64,000 nt of DNA, taken from positions 310,001 through 374,000 of the forward strand of contig CAWCUZ010000001.1 in assembly GCA_963798795.1 (NCBI GenBank), given 5' to 3'. The stretch comes from CAWCUZ01 sp963798795 (GTDB lineage: Bacteria > Acidobacteriota > Vicinamibacteria > Vicinamibacterales > SCN-69-37). Made by a program: the position numbers and the translations under genes. The notes beneath the pieces are model-generated. The model was not told the DNA's origin and did no database searches. It was given only the letters and a program-made list of their open reading frames with translations. Position 1 is the stretch's first letter, and each line of letters opens with the position of its first letter. Shown here one piece after another: positions 26,156 through 35,038 of the stretch.

Positions 26156-27441
26156 GCCGGCACCTGGACGCGGACGAAGCGGTCGAGCAGACGCCTGGGC
26201 ACGTCGGCCTCGACCGATACGCGCGGACCGGATGCCTGATGGCTCACGACGCGCGCGTGCCGGTAGAGATCGGCGAGCAGTCGCCGGTCGGCTTCCCGTC
26301 CGTGGTCGAATTCGAGGTGAATGCGTTCCGCGTCCATGTCGAGCTCGGCCAGGATCCGATCGAGGAGCGCCGCCGGCCGCGCCGGCGAGATCGCGGACGT
26401 CGTGATCCCGCCTGGATGCAGGGCGGTCAGCCGTTCGGCTTCCGCCGGCGAGAGCAGGTCGCACTTGTTGAAGACGTCGATCGCCGGCACGCGCCCGGCG
26501 CCCACTTCATCGAGCACGGCGCGGACGGCGTTCATGCGCCGCTCGCGGTCCGCCGCGGCCGCATCGATGACGTGCACCAGCAGATCGGCCGCCGCCACTT
26601 CCTCCAGTGTCGCGTGGAAGGCGGCGACGAGCTGATGCGGCAGCCGGTCGAGAAAGCCGACCGTGTCCGAGACGAGGACATGGCGGGCGTCGGACAGCCG
26701 GATGCGCCGAACCAACGGATCGAGGGTGACGAACAGCGCGTCGGACACCTCGGCGTGTCCCCCCGTCAGCCGATTGAACAGCGTGGTCTTGCCCGCGTTG
26801 GTATAGCCCACCAGCGCGACGACCGGCACATCCGAGCGATGGCGCCGGGCGCGGAGCTGCCCCCGCCGGCGCCGCACGTCCGCGATGTCTCGTTTCAGCA
26901 CGGCAATCCGGTGCCGGATCCGGCGGCGATCGGTTTCGAGCTTGGTTTCGCCGGGCCCCCGCGTGCCGATGCCGCCGCCCAGCCGGGAGAGCGCCAGGCC
27001 TGCGCCGGCGAGCCGCGGCATCAGGTACTGGAGCTGCGCGAGCTCCACCTGCAGTTTGCCTTCGCGCGTGTGCGCCCGCTGCGCGAAGATGTCCAGGATA
27101 AGTTCGGTGCGATCGATCACGCGCCGCCGAAGGGCGCCCTCGAGGTTGCGCGCCTGCGCCGGCGTCAGGTCGTTGTCGAAGATGACGAGCGTGGCATCCG
27201 CTTCGTCGCACGCGAGCGCGAGCGCCTCGGCCTTCCCCTTCCCGATGAGGGTGGCTGCGTCGGGCGTCACGCGCTCCTGCGAGGCACGCAGGACGACGGA
27301 CGCGCCGGCCGCGTGGGTCAACCCCGCGAGCTCGTCGAGCGTTGTGTCGGAATCGGCGCCGCGTGTCCGGCGCGTGAGAACGGTGACGAGGGCCGCGCGC
27401 TCGGCAGGAGCCTCATTCGGAACAGCCCGGCGCGTGCTCAT
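26152..27441 (-). CDS. hflX: GTPase HflX
   Basis: 429 aa. An N-terminal HflX domain with the GKGKAEAL loop, a coiled linker and the GTPase domain with P-loop GYTNAGKTTLFNRLTGG, G3 DTVGFLDRLP and NKCD-type box (FNKCDLL). HflX splits stalled or heat-damaged ribosomes. Its ATG overlaps the stop of the threonylcarbamoyl-AMP synthase gene (ATGA), and its stop overlaps the TPR gene. Length and motifs are normal. Confidence 0.96.
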   Translation of the reverse strand: MSTRRAVPNEAPAERAALVTVLTRRTRGADSDTTLDELAGLTHAAGASVVLRASQERVTPDAATLIGKGKAEALALACDEADATLVIFDNDLTPAQARNLEGALRRRVIDRTELILDIFAQRAHTREGKLQVELAQLQYLMPRLAGAGLALSRLGGGIGTRGPGETKLETDRRRIRHRIAVLKRDIADVRRRRGQLRARRHRSDVPVVALVGYTNAGKTTLFNRLTGGHAEVSDALFVTLDPLVRRIRLSDARHVLVSDTVGFLDRLPHQLVAAFHATLEEVAAADLLVHVIDAAAADRERRMNAVRAVLDEVGAGRVPAIDVFNKCDLLSPAEAERLTALHPGGITTSAISPARPAALLDRILAELDMDAERIHLEFDHGREADRRLLADLYRHARVVSHQASGPRVSVEADVPRRLLDRFVRVQVPA

Positions 27442-28100
27442 CCCTTCAGCGATTCTAGCACGCGCTCCCAGGCGACCGCCCCCGCGCGCACCAGCGCCGG
27501 CGGGTTGACGCGCGGGTCCACGATCGTCGACGCCGGCCCGCCCGGCGCGGCGCCGGCGTCGATCACCAGCAGCCGCGGATCGGCCGCCAGCGATCCGATC
27601 GCAGCGGGGGTGACGGCCGGCGGATCACCGCTCCGGTTCGCACTCGTGGCGGTGACCGGGCCGCCGAAGGCCGCCGCGAGGGCGCGGGCGACGCGGTGGT
27701 CGGGCACGCGGATCGCCACCGATCGATGACCGCCGTGCACCTGCGCCACGATGCCCGGCGGCGCATCCATCAGGAGCGACAACGGCCCCGGCCAGAAGCG
27801 CGCGGCAAGCCGGGCGGCGGTCCGCATGAGCGGGCCGCAGAGCGCTTCGACCTGCCGGGTGGACGCGGCGATCAGCGGCAGCGCGGCTCTGGCGTCGCGG
27901 CCTTTCACGGCGAAGAGCGCCAGTACGGCGGTCGGCGCCTCGGGATCGACCGCCAGGCCGTACACGGTGTCCGTCGGGAACGCGACGATGCCGCCCTGAC
28001 GGAGCCAGGTGGCGGCCGGCGCGAGCGCCGTCTCGTCGGCCGTCCCGGGGTCGATCGTCAGGGTCTGCACGGCTCGATCCAGTCGGGGCGCGCGGCTCAC
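27438..28100 (-). CDS. tsaC: L-threonylcarbamoyladenylate synthase (Sua5/YciO/YrdC family)
   Basis: 220 aa, a single YrdC domain without the Sua5 C-terminal extension. Motifs FPTDTVYGLAVDPEA, the RFWPGPLSLLMD stretch and TATSANRSGDPPA mark the active site. It makes threonylcarbamoyl-AMP for t6A at position 37 of ANN-decoding tRNAs. The KR-S-RP triad region reads KGRDARAALPLI, slightly different from the usual KKRPxxKPL, so YciO-type function cannot be excluded. GTG start; 12 nt after glpX. Confidence 0.87.
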   Translation of the reverse strand: MSRAPRLDRAVQTLTIDPGTADETALAPAATWLRQGGIVAFPTDTVYGLAVDPEAPTAVLALFAVKGRDARAALPLIAASTRQVEALCGPLMRTAARLAARFWPGPLSLLMDAPPGIVAQVHGGHRSVAIRVPDHRVARALAAAFGGPVTATSANRSGDPPAVTPAAIGSLAADPRLLVIDAGAAPGGPASTIVDPRVNPPALVRAGAVAWERVLESLKG

Positions 28101-28112
28101 GACCGCGCGGAA

Positions 28113-29096
28113 TCAGAACCGGATCCGCAGGTCGTCAGCCTCATTTGTGACGTGGATGGTGTCGATGAACCGTATCTGGTGCGGCGTGTTCTGCATGACG
28201 ATGGAGCTGGTGCGCGTGCCGTGCCCGAAGAAGCGGACGCCCTTCATCAGCGCTCCGTCGGTCACGCCCGTCGCGACGAACGTGATCTGCTCGCCCGAGG
28301 CCAGATCGGCTGACGAGTAGATCCGTCGCGTGTCCGTGATGCCCATCGCGTTGCACCGCGCTTCGTGTTCGGGCGTCGTGACCACGAGCCGGCCGTAGAC
28401 TTCGCCGCCGAGGCAGCGCATCGCCGCCGCGGTGAGCACGCCTTCCGGCGCGCCGCCGATCCCCATGACGGCGTGCACCCCGGACCCGTCGAGCGCGGCC
28501 GCGATGCCCGCCGAGAGATCGCCGTCGGAAATCAGGCGGATCCGGGCGCCCGCCGCGCGGATGCCGGCGACCAGGTCGGCATGCCGGGGCCGATCGAGCA
28601 CCATGACGACCAGGTCGTCCACGTCGCGGTCGAGGGCGCGGGCGATCGACCGCAGGTTGTCCTTCACGGGCCGGTCCAGGCTGACGGTGTGCTTGGCCCG
28701 CGGCCCGACCACCAGCTTTTCCATGTACAGATCGGGCGCATGCAGCAAGCCGCCCCCGCTCGATGCCGCGAGGACCGCGATCGCATTGGCGGCCCCGGTG
28801 GCGCAGAGGTTCGTGCCCTCGAGCGGGTCCACCGCAATGTCGACGGCCGGCAGTCCGGCCACTCCATGGGCGCCGCGGCCCACCTTCTCGCCGATGTAGA
28901 GCATCGGCGCCTTGTCGCGCTCCCCTTCGCCGATCACGATCGTCCCGTCGACCGGCACCTGGTCCAGGACCCGGCGCATGGCTTCGACGGCGGCGCGATC
29001 GGACCCGTGCGCGTCGCCCTGCCCCATCGTGTGCGCGCACGCGATGGCGGCTTCCTCCACCACGCGCAGCATGTCCAGTGAGAGGTCACCCGCCAT
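28113..29096 (-). CDS. glpX: Class II fructose-1,6-bisphosphatase
   Basis: 327 aa. IGEGERDKAPMLYIGEKVG, the metal-binding DPLEGTNLCATG and the GIGGAPEGVLTAAAMRCLGG motif are those of GlpX. It hydrolyses fructose 1,6-bisphosphate in gluconeogenesis. A GGAGG lies about 10 nt before the ATG. It sits in the bactofilin-to-pgsA run, where nothing else is glycolytic, so its position looks like convenience rather than pathway clustering. Confidence 0.95.
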   Translation of the reverse strand: MAGDLSLDMLRVVEEAAIACAHTMGQGDAHGSDRAAVEAMRRVLDQVPVDGTIVIGEGERDKAPMLYIGEKVGRGAHGVAGLPAVDIAVDPLEGTNLCATGAANAIAVLAASSGGGLLHAPDLYMEKLVVGPRAKHTVSLDRPVKDNLRSIARALDRDVDDLVVMVLDRPRHADLVAGIRAAGARIRLISDGDLSAGIAAALDGSGVHAVMGIGGAPEGVLTAAAMRCLGGEVYGRLVVTTPEHEARCNAMGITDTRRIYSSADLASGEQITFVATGVTDGALMKGVRFFGHGTRTSSIVMQNTPHQIRFIDTIHVTNEADDLRIRF

Positions 29097-29111
29097 GAAC
29101 GCTCGCCTCCG

Positions 29112-29906
29112 TTACGACCGCCGCAGCTCCACCGGATCGCCCACCGCGACGCCCAGTGCGTCGGCGGCGCTCGCGGTGTGCGCGGCGCATTCCAGATGAT
29201 CGGTGCTGCCGAACAGGGCGCCGATCTCGCCGGGCGCGATGTCGGCGTAGGTCGACACGAGGCGCCCGATCGGCCGGCCTCCCACGCTCAGGTGCAGCGT
29301 GCCGGATCCGTCGGTCAGCCGCTCGCACGACCTGCGGTCCAGATTGGTGACGACGTTACCGAACCGATCGACGCGCACCACGACGCCCCGGAGCCGGTCG
29401 TCGGCCAGCTCGGGCTGCGGCAGGTCCAGCATCAGGTAGTCGGTCACGGGCCGGCCGAACGCCGGCAGTTGCGTGCCCTTCGCGATCCAGGCGGCAGCCG
29501 GCGCCATCCGATCGCGGCCTTCGAACGTGCGGCTCACGGTGGGCCGGGCGAATCGCCGTTCCGTCAGCTCCACGAGCCGCTTCGGCGGCGTCTCCCCGAA
29601 CACCGCGGTGAGCACGCCGTTGTCGGGCGCGACGAACCGCCAGTCGCCGGCCTCCGCGGCCAGCATGCGGCGCGCCGAGCCGACGCCGGGATCGACGACG
29701 ACGAGGAAGATCGTACCGGCGGGAAAGTAGCGGTAGCCGGCGGCGAGCTCGCCGGCGGCGAACGGCACGTCGTGCGGCGGCAGGTCGTGCGACAGATCCA
29801 CCAGCGTCGCGTCCGGACAGATGCTGAGGATGACCCCGCGCATCACGCCGACGTAGTGATCGCGCGTGCCGAAGTCGGTGAGCAGCGCGATAATCGGTCT
29901 GGCCAT
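29112..29906 (-). CDS. S-adenosyl-L-methionine hydrolase (adenosine-forming), DUF62 family
   Basis: 264 aa. The signature IIALLTDFGTRDHYVGVMRG at the N-terminus, the VVVDPGVGS and FVAPDNGVLT motifs, and a C-terminal domain with VVRVDRFGNVVTNL match the DUF62 family. Known members hydrolyse SAM to adenosine and methionine; relatives are halogenases. A methyltransferase gene lies about 100 nt upstream on the same strand, so SAM turnover may be linked. Which activity this member has cannot be read directly. Confidence 0.9.
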   Translation of the reverse strand: MARPIIALLTDFGTRDHYVGVMRGVILSICPDATLVDLSHDLPPHDVPFAAGELAAGYRYFPAGTIFLVVVDPGVGSARRMLAAEAGDWRFVAPDNGVLTAVFGETPPKRLVELTERRFARPTVSRTFEGRDRMAPAAAWIAKGTQLPAFGRPVTDYLMLDLPQPELADDRLRGVVVRVDRFGNVVTNLDRRSCERLTDGSGTLHLSVGGRPIGRLVSTYADIAPGEIGALFGSTDHLECAAHTASAADALGVAVGDPVELRRS

Positions 29907-30008
29907 GCGGCGTTAGTCTTCCACAGAAACGGACCGCCGGCACGGCGGAAACCCGCACGTGCCGCGACCCGGATGCAGATCGGAATTCGGGATCCGGCCG
30001 ACCGGCGT

Positions 30009-30662
30009 TCAGGCCGGGCGCTTCCGGAACAGCGTTTCGCGCGTGCTGCTCTTGAGCAGCACGGACTCGACCACGGTCAGCCCGTCGAACATCTTGCCAA
30101 TGTCGCGGTTCTGGAGGACCTGCCGGCGCGTGGTCGTCGCCGGGTACGAACGCTGCCGGAACTGATTCTCCCCCTCGACCGCAAAGCGTGTGTACGCGCA
30201 CAGGTCGACGGGCGTCGTTCCGAAGAAGCCGTACAAGAGGCCGTCGGGCCGCAGCAGGGCTTTCAGCCGCCGGGCGAGCGCCTGTCCGGCGCTGCGGTCC
30301 AGATAGTCGAACAGATCCCAGCAGAGAATCCCGTCGATGCTGTCGTCGGGCTGCTGGAGCCGCGCCGCGAAAAACGCCGCGAGCGCGGGCGCGTCACCGC
30401 GCCGCGCGTGGTGCTCGACGTCGGCGAACAGGTCCTCCACGAAAATCTTGCACGAGAGCCGATCGCCGAAGAACTCGACGTTGGCGCCGACGACCGGCCC
30501 CAGGTCGAGAATGACCGGACTGGTCCGCTGGCCCAGCATCGACAGGAACCGCGGCAGGACCTTGGACGAGGCCAGATGGCCTGAGGCGGAGGACGGCTGG
30601 CGCACCGGCTCTTCGACCGCTCCACCGGCCTTCCGTCCGCCCCATTTGAACAACCCCGTCAC
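30009..30662 (-). CDS. Class I SAM-dependent methyltransferase-like protein
   Basis: 217 aa from GTG. Motif I is VILDLGPVVGANVEFF near residue 50, followed by a motif II-like acidic strand (IFVEDLFADVEHH) and GILCWDLFDYLDR in the motif IV position; the fold ends with RPDGLLYGFF. The glycine loop is poorer than consensus. Target unknown. It lies between bactofilin (39 nt) and SAM hydrolase (102 nt) genes. I recall similar methyltransferase-bactofilin pairs in Acidobacteria but cannot confirm this here. Confidence 0.75.
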   Translation of the reverse strand: MTGLFKWGGRKAGGAVEEPVRQPSSASGHLASSKVLPRFLSMLGQRTSPVILDLGPVVGANVEFFGDRLSCKIFVEDLFADVEHHARRGDAPALAAFFAARLQQPDDSIDGILCWDLFDYLDRSAGQALARRLKALLRPDGLLYGFFGTTPVDLCAYTRFAVEGENQFRQRSYPATTTRRQVLQNRDIGKMFDGLTVVESVLLKSSTRETLFRKRPA

Positions 30663-30701
30663 CGTGCTGGTCCGTGTGTCCGGCGCGCCGGCCGGCGCTG
30701 C

Positions 30702-31241
30702 TTACCGCGCGGCCGCGCCGCTCGTGACGTTCGCCCCGCTCGGCGAAGCGACCGTGCTCGTGGCGCTCTTGCCCTCGGCCGCCGGCTTGGCCTCGGCGGC
30801 CCCCTTGCCGCCCTGCCGCTGCATGTCGATGCTGCCGCGGAAGTGCGCGCCGTCGGCAATCGCCACGCGCGGCGACGAGATGTCGCCGTCGACCGAGCCG
30901 TTGTCCTTGATCTCCACCTTGTCGCTGGCTGAGATGTTCCCGTGCACCTCGCCCATGATCACGATGGCCTTGGCGAACACCTGCGCCTTGATCTTCGCGT
31001 TGGCACCGATGGTCAGCACGTTCTGGCGCAGCTCGATCTTCCCGTCGACCTGCCCCTCGATCGTCAGATCCTCGCTGCCGCTCAGCTCGCCCTTGATGAT
31101 GACGCTCTTTCCAATATTCACCATGTCCCTCTCTGAGTGACGCGGAACCTCGGTGCGAACCGTGGCGGGGTCAGTCGACGCCGTCACGGGATTGCTGACA
31201 CTCGGTTGAGACGGCCGAACCGCCTCGTCTCGCTTCCACAT
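30702..31241 (-). CDS. Bactofilin (polymer-forming cytoskeletal protein)
   Basis: 179 aa. The central beta-helix (about residues 42-140) has short repeating strands such as KSVIIKGELSGSEDLTIEG, QVDGKIEL, KIKAQVFAKAIVIMGEV and GNISASDKVEIKD, flanked by disordered tails rich in Ala, Lys and Ser. Bactofilins polymerise without nucleotide and position cell-wall or polar proteins. A GGAGAA sequence 6 nt before the ATG is a good ribosome site. First gene of the run down to pgsA, with two candidate promoters upstream. Confidence 0.93.
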   Translation of the reverse strand: MWKRDEAVRPSQPSVSNPVTASTDPATVRTEVPRHSERDMVNIGKSVIIKGELSGSEDLTIEGQVDGKIELRQNVLTIGANAKIKAQVFAKAIVIMGEVHGNISASDKVEIKDNGSVDGDISSPRVAIADGAHFRGSIDMQRQGGKGAAEAKPAAEGKSATSTVASPSGANVTSGAAAR

Positions 31242-31278
31242 GTGTTCTTCTCCAAGCCGGATAACACGCCTGGATGCA

Positions 31279-31330
31279 GCCAGTATAGGCCTGCCTGGCC
31301 GACCGGGGAGTCAGGCGATGCGCCAGTATA
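31279..31330 (-). promoter_or_regulatory. Two copies of TATACTGGC upstream of bactofilin
   Basis: TATACTGGC occurs twice on the minus strand, at 31279-31287 and 31322-31330, each followed by a GCATC-like stretch. TATACT fits a -10 hexamer, so this may be a tandem promoter. No good -35 is seen. Confidence 0.4.
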
Positions 31331-31402
31331 CCGGCGGGCCGGACGACTGTCTAGCGCCTTTCCTGTCTAAGACTTAGCCGGAGTGCTAGGATGTGAAGAG
31401 TC

Positions 31403-32568
31403 GTGCGGATCTACCTCGATCACAATGCCACGACCCCGCCCCGTCCGGAGGTCGTCGACACCGTCGCGCGCCGCCTCGCCGACGAGCCGGGCAACGCCTC
31501 GTCGGTCCACAGCTTCGGGCAGAGCGCCAAGGCGCGCCTCGACGACGCGCGCGGCGACGTGGCGGTATCCTCGGCGCCGAACCGAGCGACGTCGTGTTCA
31601 CGAGCGGCGGCACCGAGTCCGACAACTTCGCCCTGCGCGGCGCCGCCGAGGCGCTCGATCCGGGCGGACGCCGCCACGCGATCGCGAGCGCCATCGAACA
31701 CGAGGCCGTGCTGAACACGCTGCGCGCGCTCGGCCGCCGCGGCTGGACCGTCACGCTGCTGTCGACCGACGCGAGCGGCGTGGTCTCGCCCGATGCGCTC
31801 CGCGAGGCGCTCACCCCCGACACGTCGCTCGTGTCGATCATGCACGCGAACAACGAGGTCGGCACCGTGCAGCCGATCGCCGAGCTGGCGTCGGCGGCGC
31901 ACGCCCATGGCGCGCTCTTCCACACCGACGCAGTGCAGTCGGCCGGCAAGATTCCGGTGGCCGTCCGCGATCTGGGTGTCGACCTGCTGTCGATCTCCGG
32001 ACACAAGTTCGGCGGACCGAAGGGGACGGGCGCGCTCTGGATCCGGCGCGGCGTGCGGTTGACGCCGCTGCTCACCGGTGGCCGGCAGGAGCGCACCCGC
32101 CGCGCGGGCACCGAGGATGTCCCCTCGCTGTGCGGGCTGGGTGTGGCGGCGCGACTCGCGCGCCAGGAGCTCGACGCGTTCGGTGCCGAAATGCGCCGGT
32201 TGCGCGACCGCCTCGAGGCGGAGATCCTCGCCCGCGTGCCGGGCACGGTCGTCAACGGCGACCCGGCGCGCCGGGTGCCGAACACCACCAACATCAGCTT
32301 CGATTGCATCGAGGCGGAGTCGCTGCTCATCGCGCTCGACCTCGAGGGCATCGCCGTGTCCACCGGGTCGGCCTGTTCGTCCGGGTCGCTCGAGCCCTCG
32401 CACGTGCTTCGCGCCATGGGGCTGCCGCAGGCCCGGGCGCGCAACTCCCTCCGGTTCAGTTTTGGCCACGGCAACACCGATGCCGACGTGACGTGCGTGG
32501 CCGATCGCCTTCCCGCCCTTGTCGCCCGCCTGCGTCAGCTCACGCGCACGGCGGCCGCGCTGCGCTGA
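31403..32568 (+). CDS. Cysteine desulfurase (IscS/NifS type), one frameshift
   Basis: 388 aa after restoring one missing base near 31563. Frame one gives RIYLDHNATTPPRPEVVDTV; frame two resumes ILGAEPSDVVFTSGGTESDNF, with the PLP lysine in ISGHKFGGPKG and the persulfide cysteine in STGSACSSGSLEPSHVL. It converts cysteine to alanine and delivers sulfur. mnmA starts 1 nt after the stop, which argues that its main client is tRNA thiolation. GTG start; TAGGAT lies 10 nt upstream. The single-base deletion is most likely a sequence error. Confidence 0.93.
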
Positions 32569-32569
32569 C

Positions 32570-33634
32570 GTGCGGGTCGTCGTTGCCATGTCGGGCGGGG
32601 TCGACTCCTCGCTGGCCGCGGCGCTCCTGCACGAGGCCGGCTACGAGGTCGTCGGGCTGTCGATGCAGCTCTACGACCAGCGCGAGGGGCGCGAGGCCTT
32701 CGGGTCGTGCTGCAGCCTGAGCGACCTGCAGGATGCTCGACGCGTCGCGGCGTCGCTCGGCATTCCTCACTACGTCGTCAACTTCGAGGAGCGATTCCGG
32801 ACGGAGGTCGTCGACGAGTTCGTCGCCGAGTACGCCGCCGGCCGCACCCCGATTCCGTGCGTCCACTGCAATGCGGACCTGAAGTTCGCGGCGCTGGTCG
32901 ATCGCGCGGCCGGGTTCGGCGCGGCCTGGGTCGCGACCGGTCACTACGCCCGCGTCGCCTACGACGAAGACCGGCGCCGGCATCGGCTGCTGCGCGGCGT
33001 GGATGCCGGGAAGGACCAGTCGTACTTCCTGTTCTCGCTCACCCAGGCACAGCTCGCCCGCGCGCTGTTCCCCGTCGGCGGGCTGCACAAGGCGGACGTG
33101 CGCCGCGAGGCCGCGCGGCGCCGGCTGGTCGTCGCCGACAAGCCCGACAGCCACGAGATTTGCTTCGTTCCGGACGGTCAGGCCGGCGCCTTCGTCGAGC
33201 GCGCCCTCGGGGACGGCGCGCGCGGCGGCGAGATCGTGCATGCGGACGGCCGGGTGCTCGGCCGCCATCCGGGCGTCCACCGCTTCACCGTCGGTCAGCG
33301 GCGCCAGCTCGGCGTGTCCACCGGCAGCCCTCTGTATGTTCTGCGGCTCGAGCCGGCCGGCGCGCGGGTCGTCGTGGGACCTCGCGAAGCGCTCGGACGC
33401 ACGGCCCTCGAGGCCGTGGGCGTGAACTGGATTGCCGGCGATCCTCCCGCGGCGCCGCTGCGCTGTACGGCGCGCATCCGGCATCGGCACCAGGACGCGC
33501 CGGCGCTCGTCACGCCGGATTCCGGCGCCCGCGCCCACGTCGCGTTCGACGACCCGCAACTCGCGATCGCGCCCGGCCAGGCGGTCGTCTGGTACGACGG
33601 CGACGAGGTGCTGGGTGGCGGGTGGATCGCGTAG
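32570..33634 (+). CDS. mnmA: tRNA-specific 2-thiouridylase MnmA
   Basis: 354 aa. PP-loop VAMSGGVDSSLAAALL at the N-terminus, catalytic cysteines in IPCVHCNADLKF and SHEICFVPDG, GVDAGKDQSYFLFSL and a C-terminal beta-barrel. It thiolates U34 of Lys, Glu and Gln tRNAs; tRNA-Lys(UUU) and tRNA-Glu(UUC) are both encoded in this window. The GTG at 32570 gives an N-terminus that begins directly with the first beta strand. The gene follows the desulfurase by 1 nt, so sulfur donor and user are made together. Confidence 0.96.
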   Translation: MRVVVAMSGGVDSSLAAALLHEAGYEVVGLSMQLYDQREGREAFGSCCSLSDLQDARRVAASLGIPHYVVNFEERFRTEVVDEFVAEYAAGRTPIPCVHCNADLKFAALVDRAAGFGAAWVATGHYARVAYDEDRRRHRLLRGVDAGKDQSYFLFSLTQAQLARALFPVGGLHKADVRREAARRRLVVADKPDSHEICFVPDGQAGAFVERALGDGARGGEIVHADGRVLGRHPGVHRFTVGQRRQLGVSTGSPLYVLRLEPAGARVVVGPREALGRTALEAVGVNWIAGDPPAAPLRCTARIRHRHQDAPALVTPDSGARAHVAFDDPQLAIAPGQAVVWYDGDEVLGGGWIA

Positions 33635-33651
33635 CGGCCCGGATCAGGTAG

Positions 33652-33700
33652 CCGCAGGGCTTCAGCCCTGCGGATGGCCGGCGGGCTGAAGCCCGCCGGC
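33652..33700. terminator. Twin perfect hairpins between convergent mnmA and trxB (REP-like)
   Basis: Two perfect palindromes: CCGCAGGGCT-TC-AGCCCTGCGG at 33652-33673 and an 11-bp stem (GCCGGCGGGCT / AGCCCGCCGGC, loop GA) at 33677-33700. The second ends on the last base of the trxB stop. Both share the core GGGCTNNAGCCC, also found at 61977-61998. Likely bidirectional terminators or REP elements. Confidence 0.7.
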
Positions 33701-34632
33701 TATGAGTGTCCCTCCAGAAATTTTTCCGCGTCGATGGCGGCCATGCAGCCGGAGCCGGCGGCCGTAATGGCCTGGCGGTAGACGTGATCCTGGACGTCGC
33801 CGCAGGCGAACACGCCGGGCACGCTCGTCCGCGTCCCCGTGCCCGTGACGACGTAGCCGGCCGCGTCGAGGTCGAGCTGGCCGCGGAAGAGCGTCGTGTT
33901 CGGCGTGTGGCCGATGGCGACGAACAGGCCGTCGATGGCGATGTCCTTCTCTGCGCCGGTCACGTGGTTTTTCACGCGCACCGCTGACACGGCGCCGCCG
34001 GCTGGATCGCGCACGTCGACGACGTCGGTATTCCACTCGAACGAAATCTTCGGATTGGCGAACGCCTTGTCCTGCATGATCTTCGACGCGCGCAGCGTGT
34101 CGCGGCGATGGATCAGCGTCACATGCGAGGCGAAGCGCGTGAGGAACGTGGCCTCCTCGACCGCCGAGTCCCCGCCGCCGACCACCGCGATCGGCTTGCC
34201 CCGGAAGAAGAACCCGTCGCAGGTCGCGCACGTCGACACGCCGTGCCCCATGAGGGAGCGCTCCGATGGCAGTCCGAGCAGCCTCGCCGACGCGCCGGTC
34301 GCGATGATGAGCGACCGGCTCCGGATCGTCTCATCCTCGGTGGCGACGGTGAACGGGTGCGCGCTCAGATCGACCGAAACGACGTTGCCGGTGCGCGTAT
34401 CGGCGCCGAACCGTTCCGCCTGGGCGCGCATGGCGGCCATCAGGTCCGGGCCCATGACGCCGTCCTGGAACCCCGGGAAGTTCTCGACGGCGGTTGTCAG
34501 CATGAGCTGCCCGCCTGCATCGAGTCCTTCGACGAGCAACGGGTGCAGGTTGGCGCGTGCGGTGTAGAGCGCGGCCGTCAGTCCCGCGGGACCGGATCCG
34601 ATGATCGTGACGTTCCGTGGGGAATCAGACAC
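33700..34632 (-). CDS. trxB: Thioredoxin reductase (NADPH)
   Basis: 310 aa. FAD motif GSGPAGLTAALYTARA, redox-active STCATCDGFF, NADPH motif VGGGDSAVEEATF and the C-terminal GVFACGDVQDHVYRQA. It passes electrons from NADPH to thioredoxin, encoded 44 nt upstream on the same strand. GTG start. The stop codon touches the twin-hairpin terminator shared with mnmA. Confidence 0.97.
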   Translation of the reverse strand: MSDSPRNVTIIGSGPAGLTAALYTARANLHPLLVEGLDAGGQLMLTTAVENFPGFQDGVMGPDLMAAMRAQAERFGADTRTGNVVSVDLSAHPFTVATEDETIRSRSLIIATGASARLLGLPSERSLMGHGVSTCATCDGFFFRGKPIAVVGGGDSAVEEATFLTRFASHVTLIHRRDTLRASKIMQDKAFANPKISFEWNTDVVDVRDPAGGAVSAVRVKNHVTGAEKDIAIDGLFVAIGHTPNTTLFRGQLDLDAAGYVVTGTGTRTSVPGVFACGDVQDHVYRQAITAAGSGCMAAIDAEKFLEGHS

Positions 34633-34676
34633 GGGCTGGGGTCCACCGTGACATCACACCGCGCGCCGGCGGCCGA

Positions 34677-35005
34677 TCAGAGGTGGCGGTCCACCATCTG
34701 CTTGAGCGATCCCTTGTCGACCAGCCCGACCACCTGGTCGACCAGCTTGCCGCCCTTGAACAGCATGACGGTCGGAATGCCGCGCACCATGTAGCGCATC
34801 GTGATGGCCGGGTTTTCGTCGACGTTCAGCTTCCCTACCGACACTTTGCCCTGGTAGTCGGTCGCAATGGCGTCGATGGCCGGCGCAATCGCCCGGCACG
34901 GGCCGCACCACTCTGCCCAGAAGTCGACGAGCACCGGCGTCTGCGCCTGCAGGACGTCGATTCAAAGTTGCCGTCGGTGAACGTCACCACGTGTTCGGAA
35001 GCCAT
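34677..35005 (-). CDS. trxA: Thioredoxin (one frameshift)
   Basis: 109 aa after restoring one missing base near 34960, the normal length. The N-terminal frame reads ASEHVVTFTDGNFE and the downstream frame VLVDFWAEWCGPCRAIAP with the WCGPC active site, followed by GIPTVMLFKGGKLVDQVVG with the cis-proline. It reduces protein disulfides in the cytoplasm. The gene lies 33 nt after glgA and is followed by trxB. The deletion probably reflects a sequence error because an active thioredoxin system is otherwise complete. Confidence 0.93.
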
Positions 35006-35038
35006 GAGTCTCTGTCGCGTCCTTTCGCCGGCCTCGGG

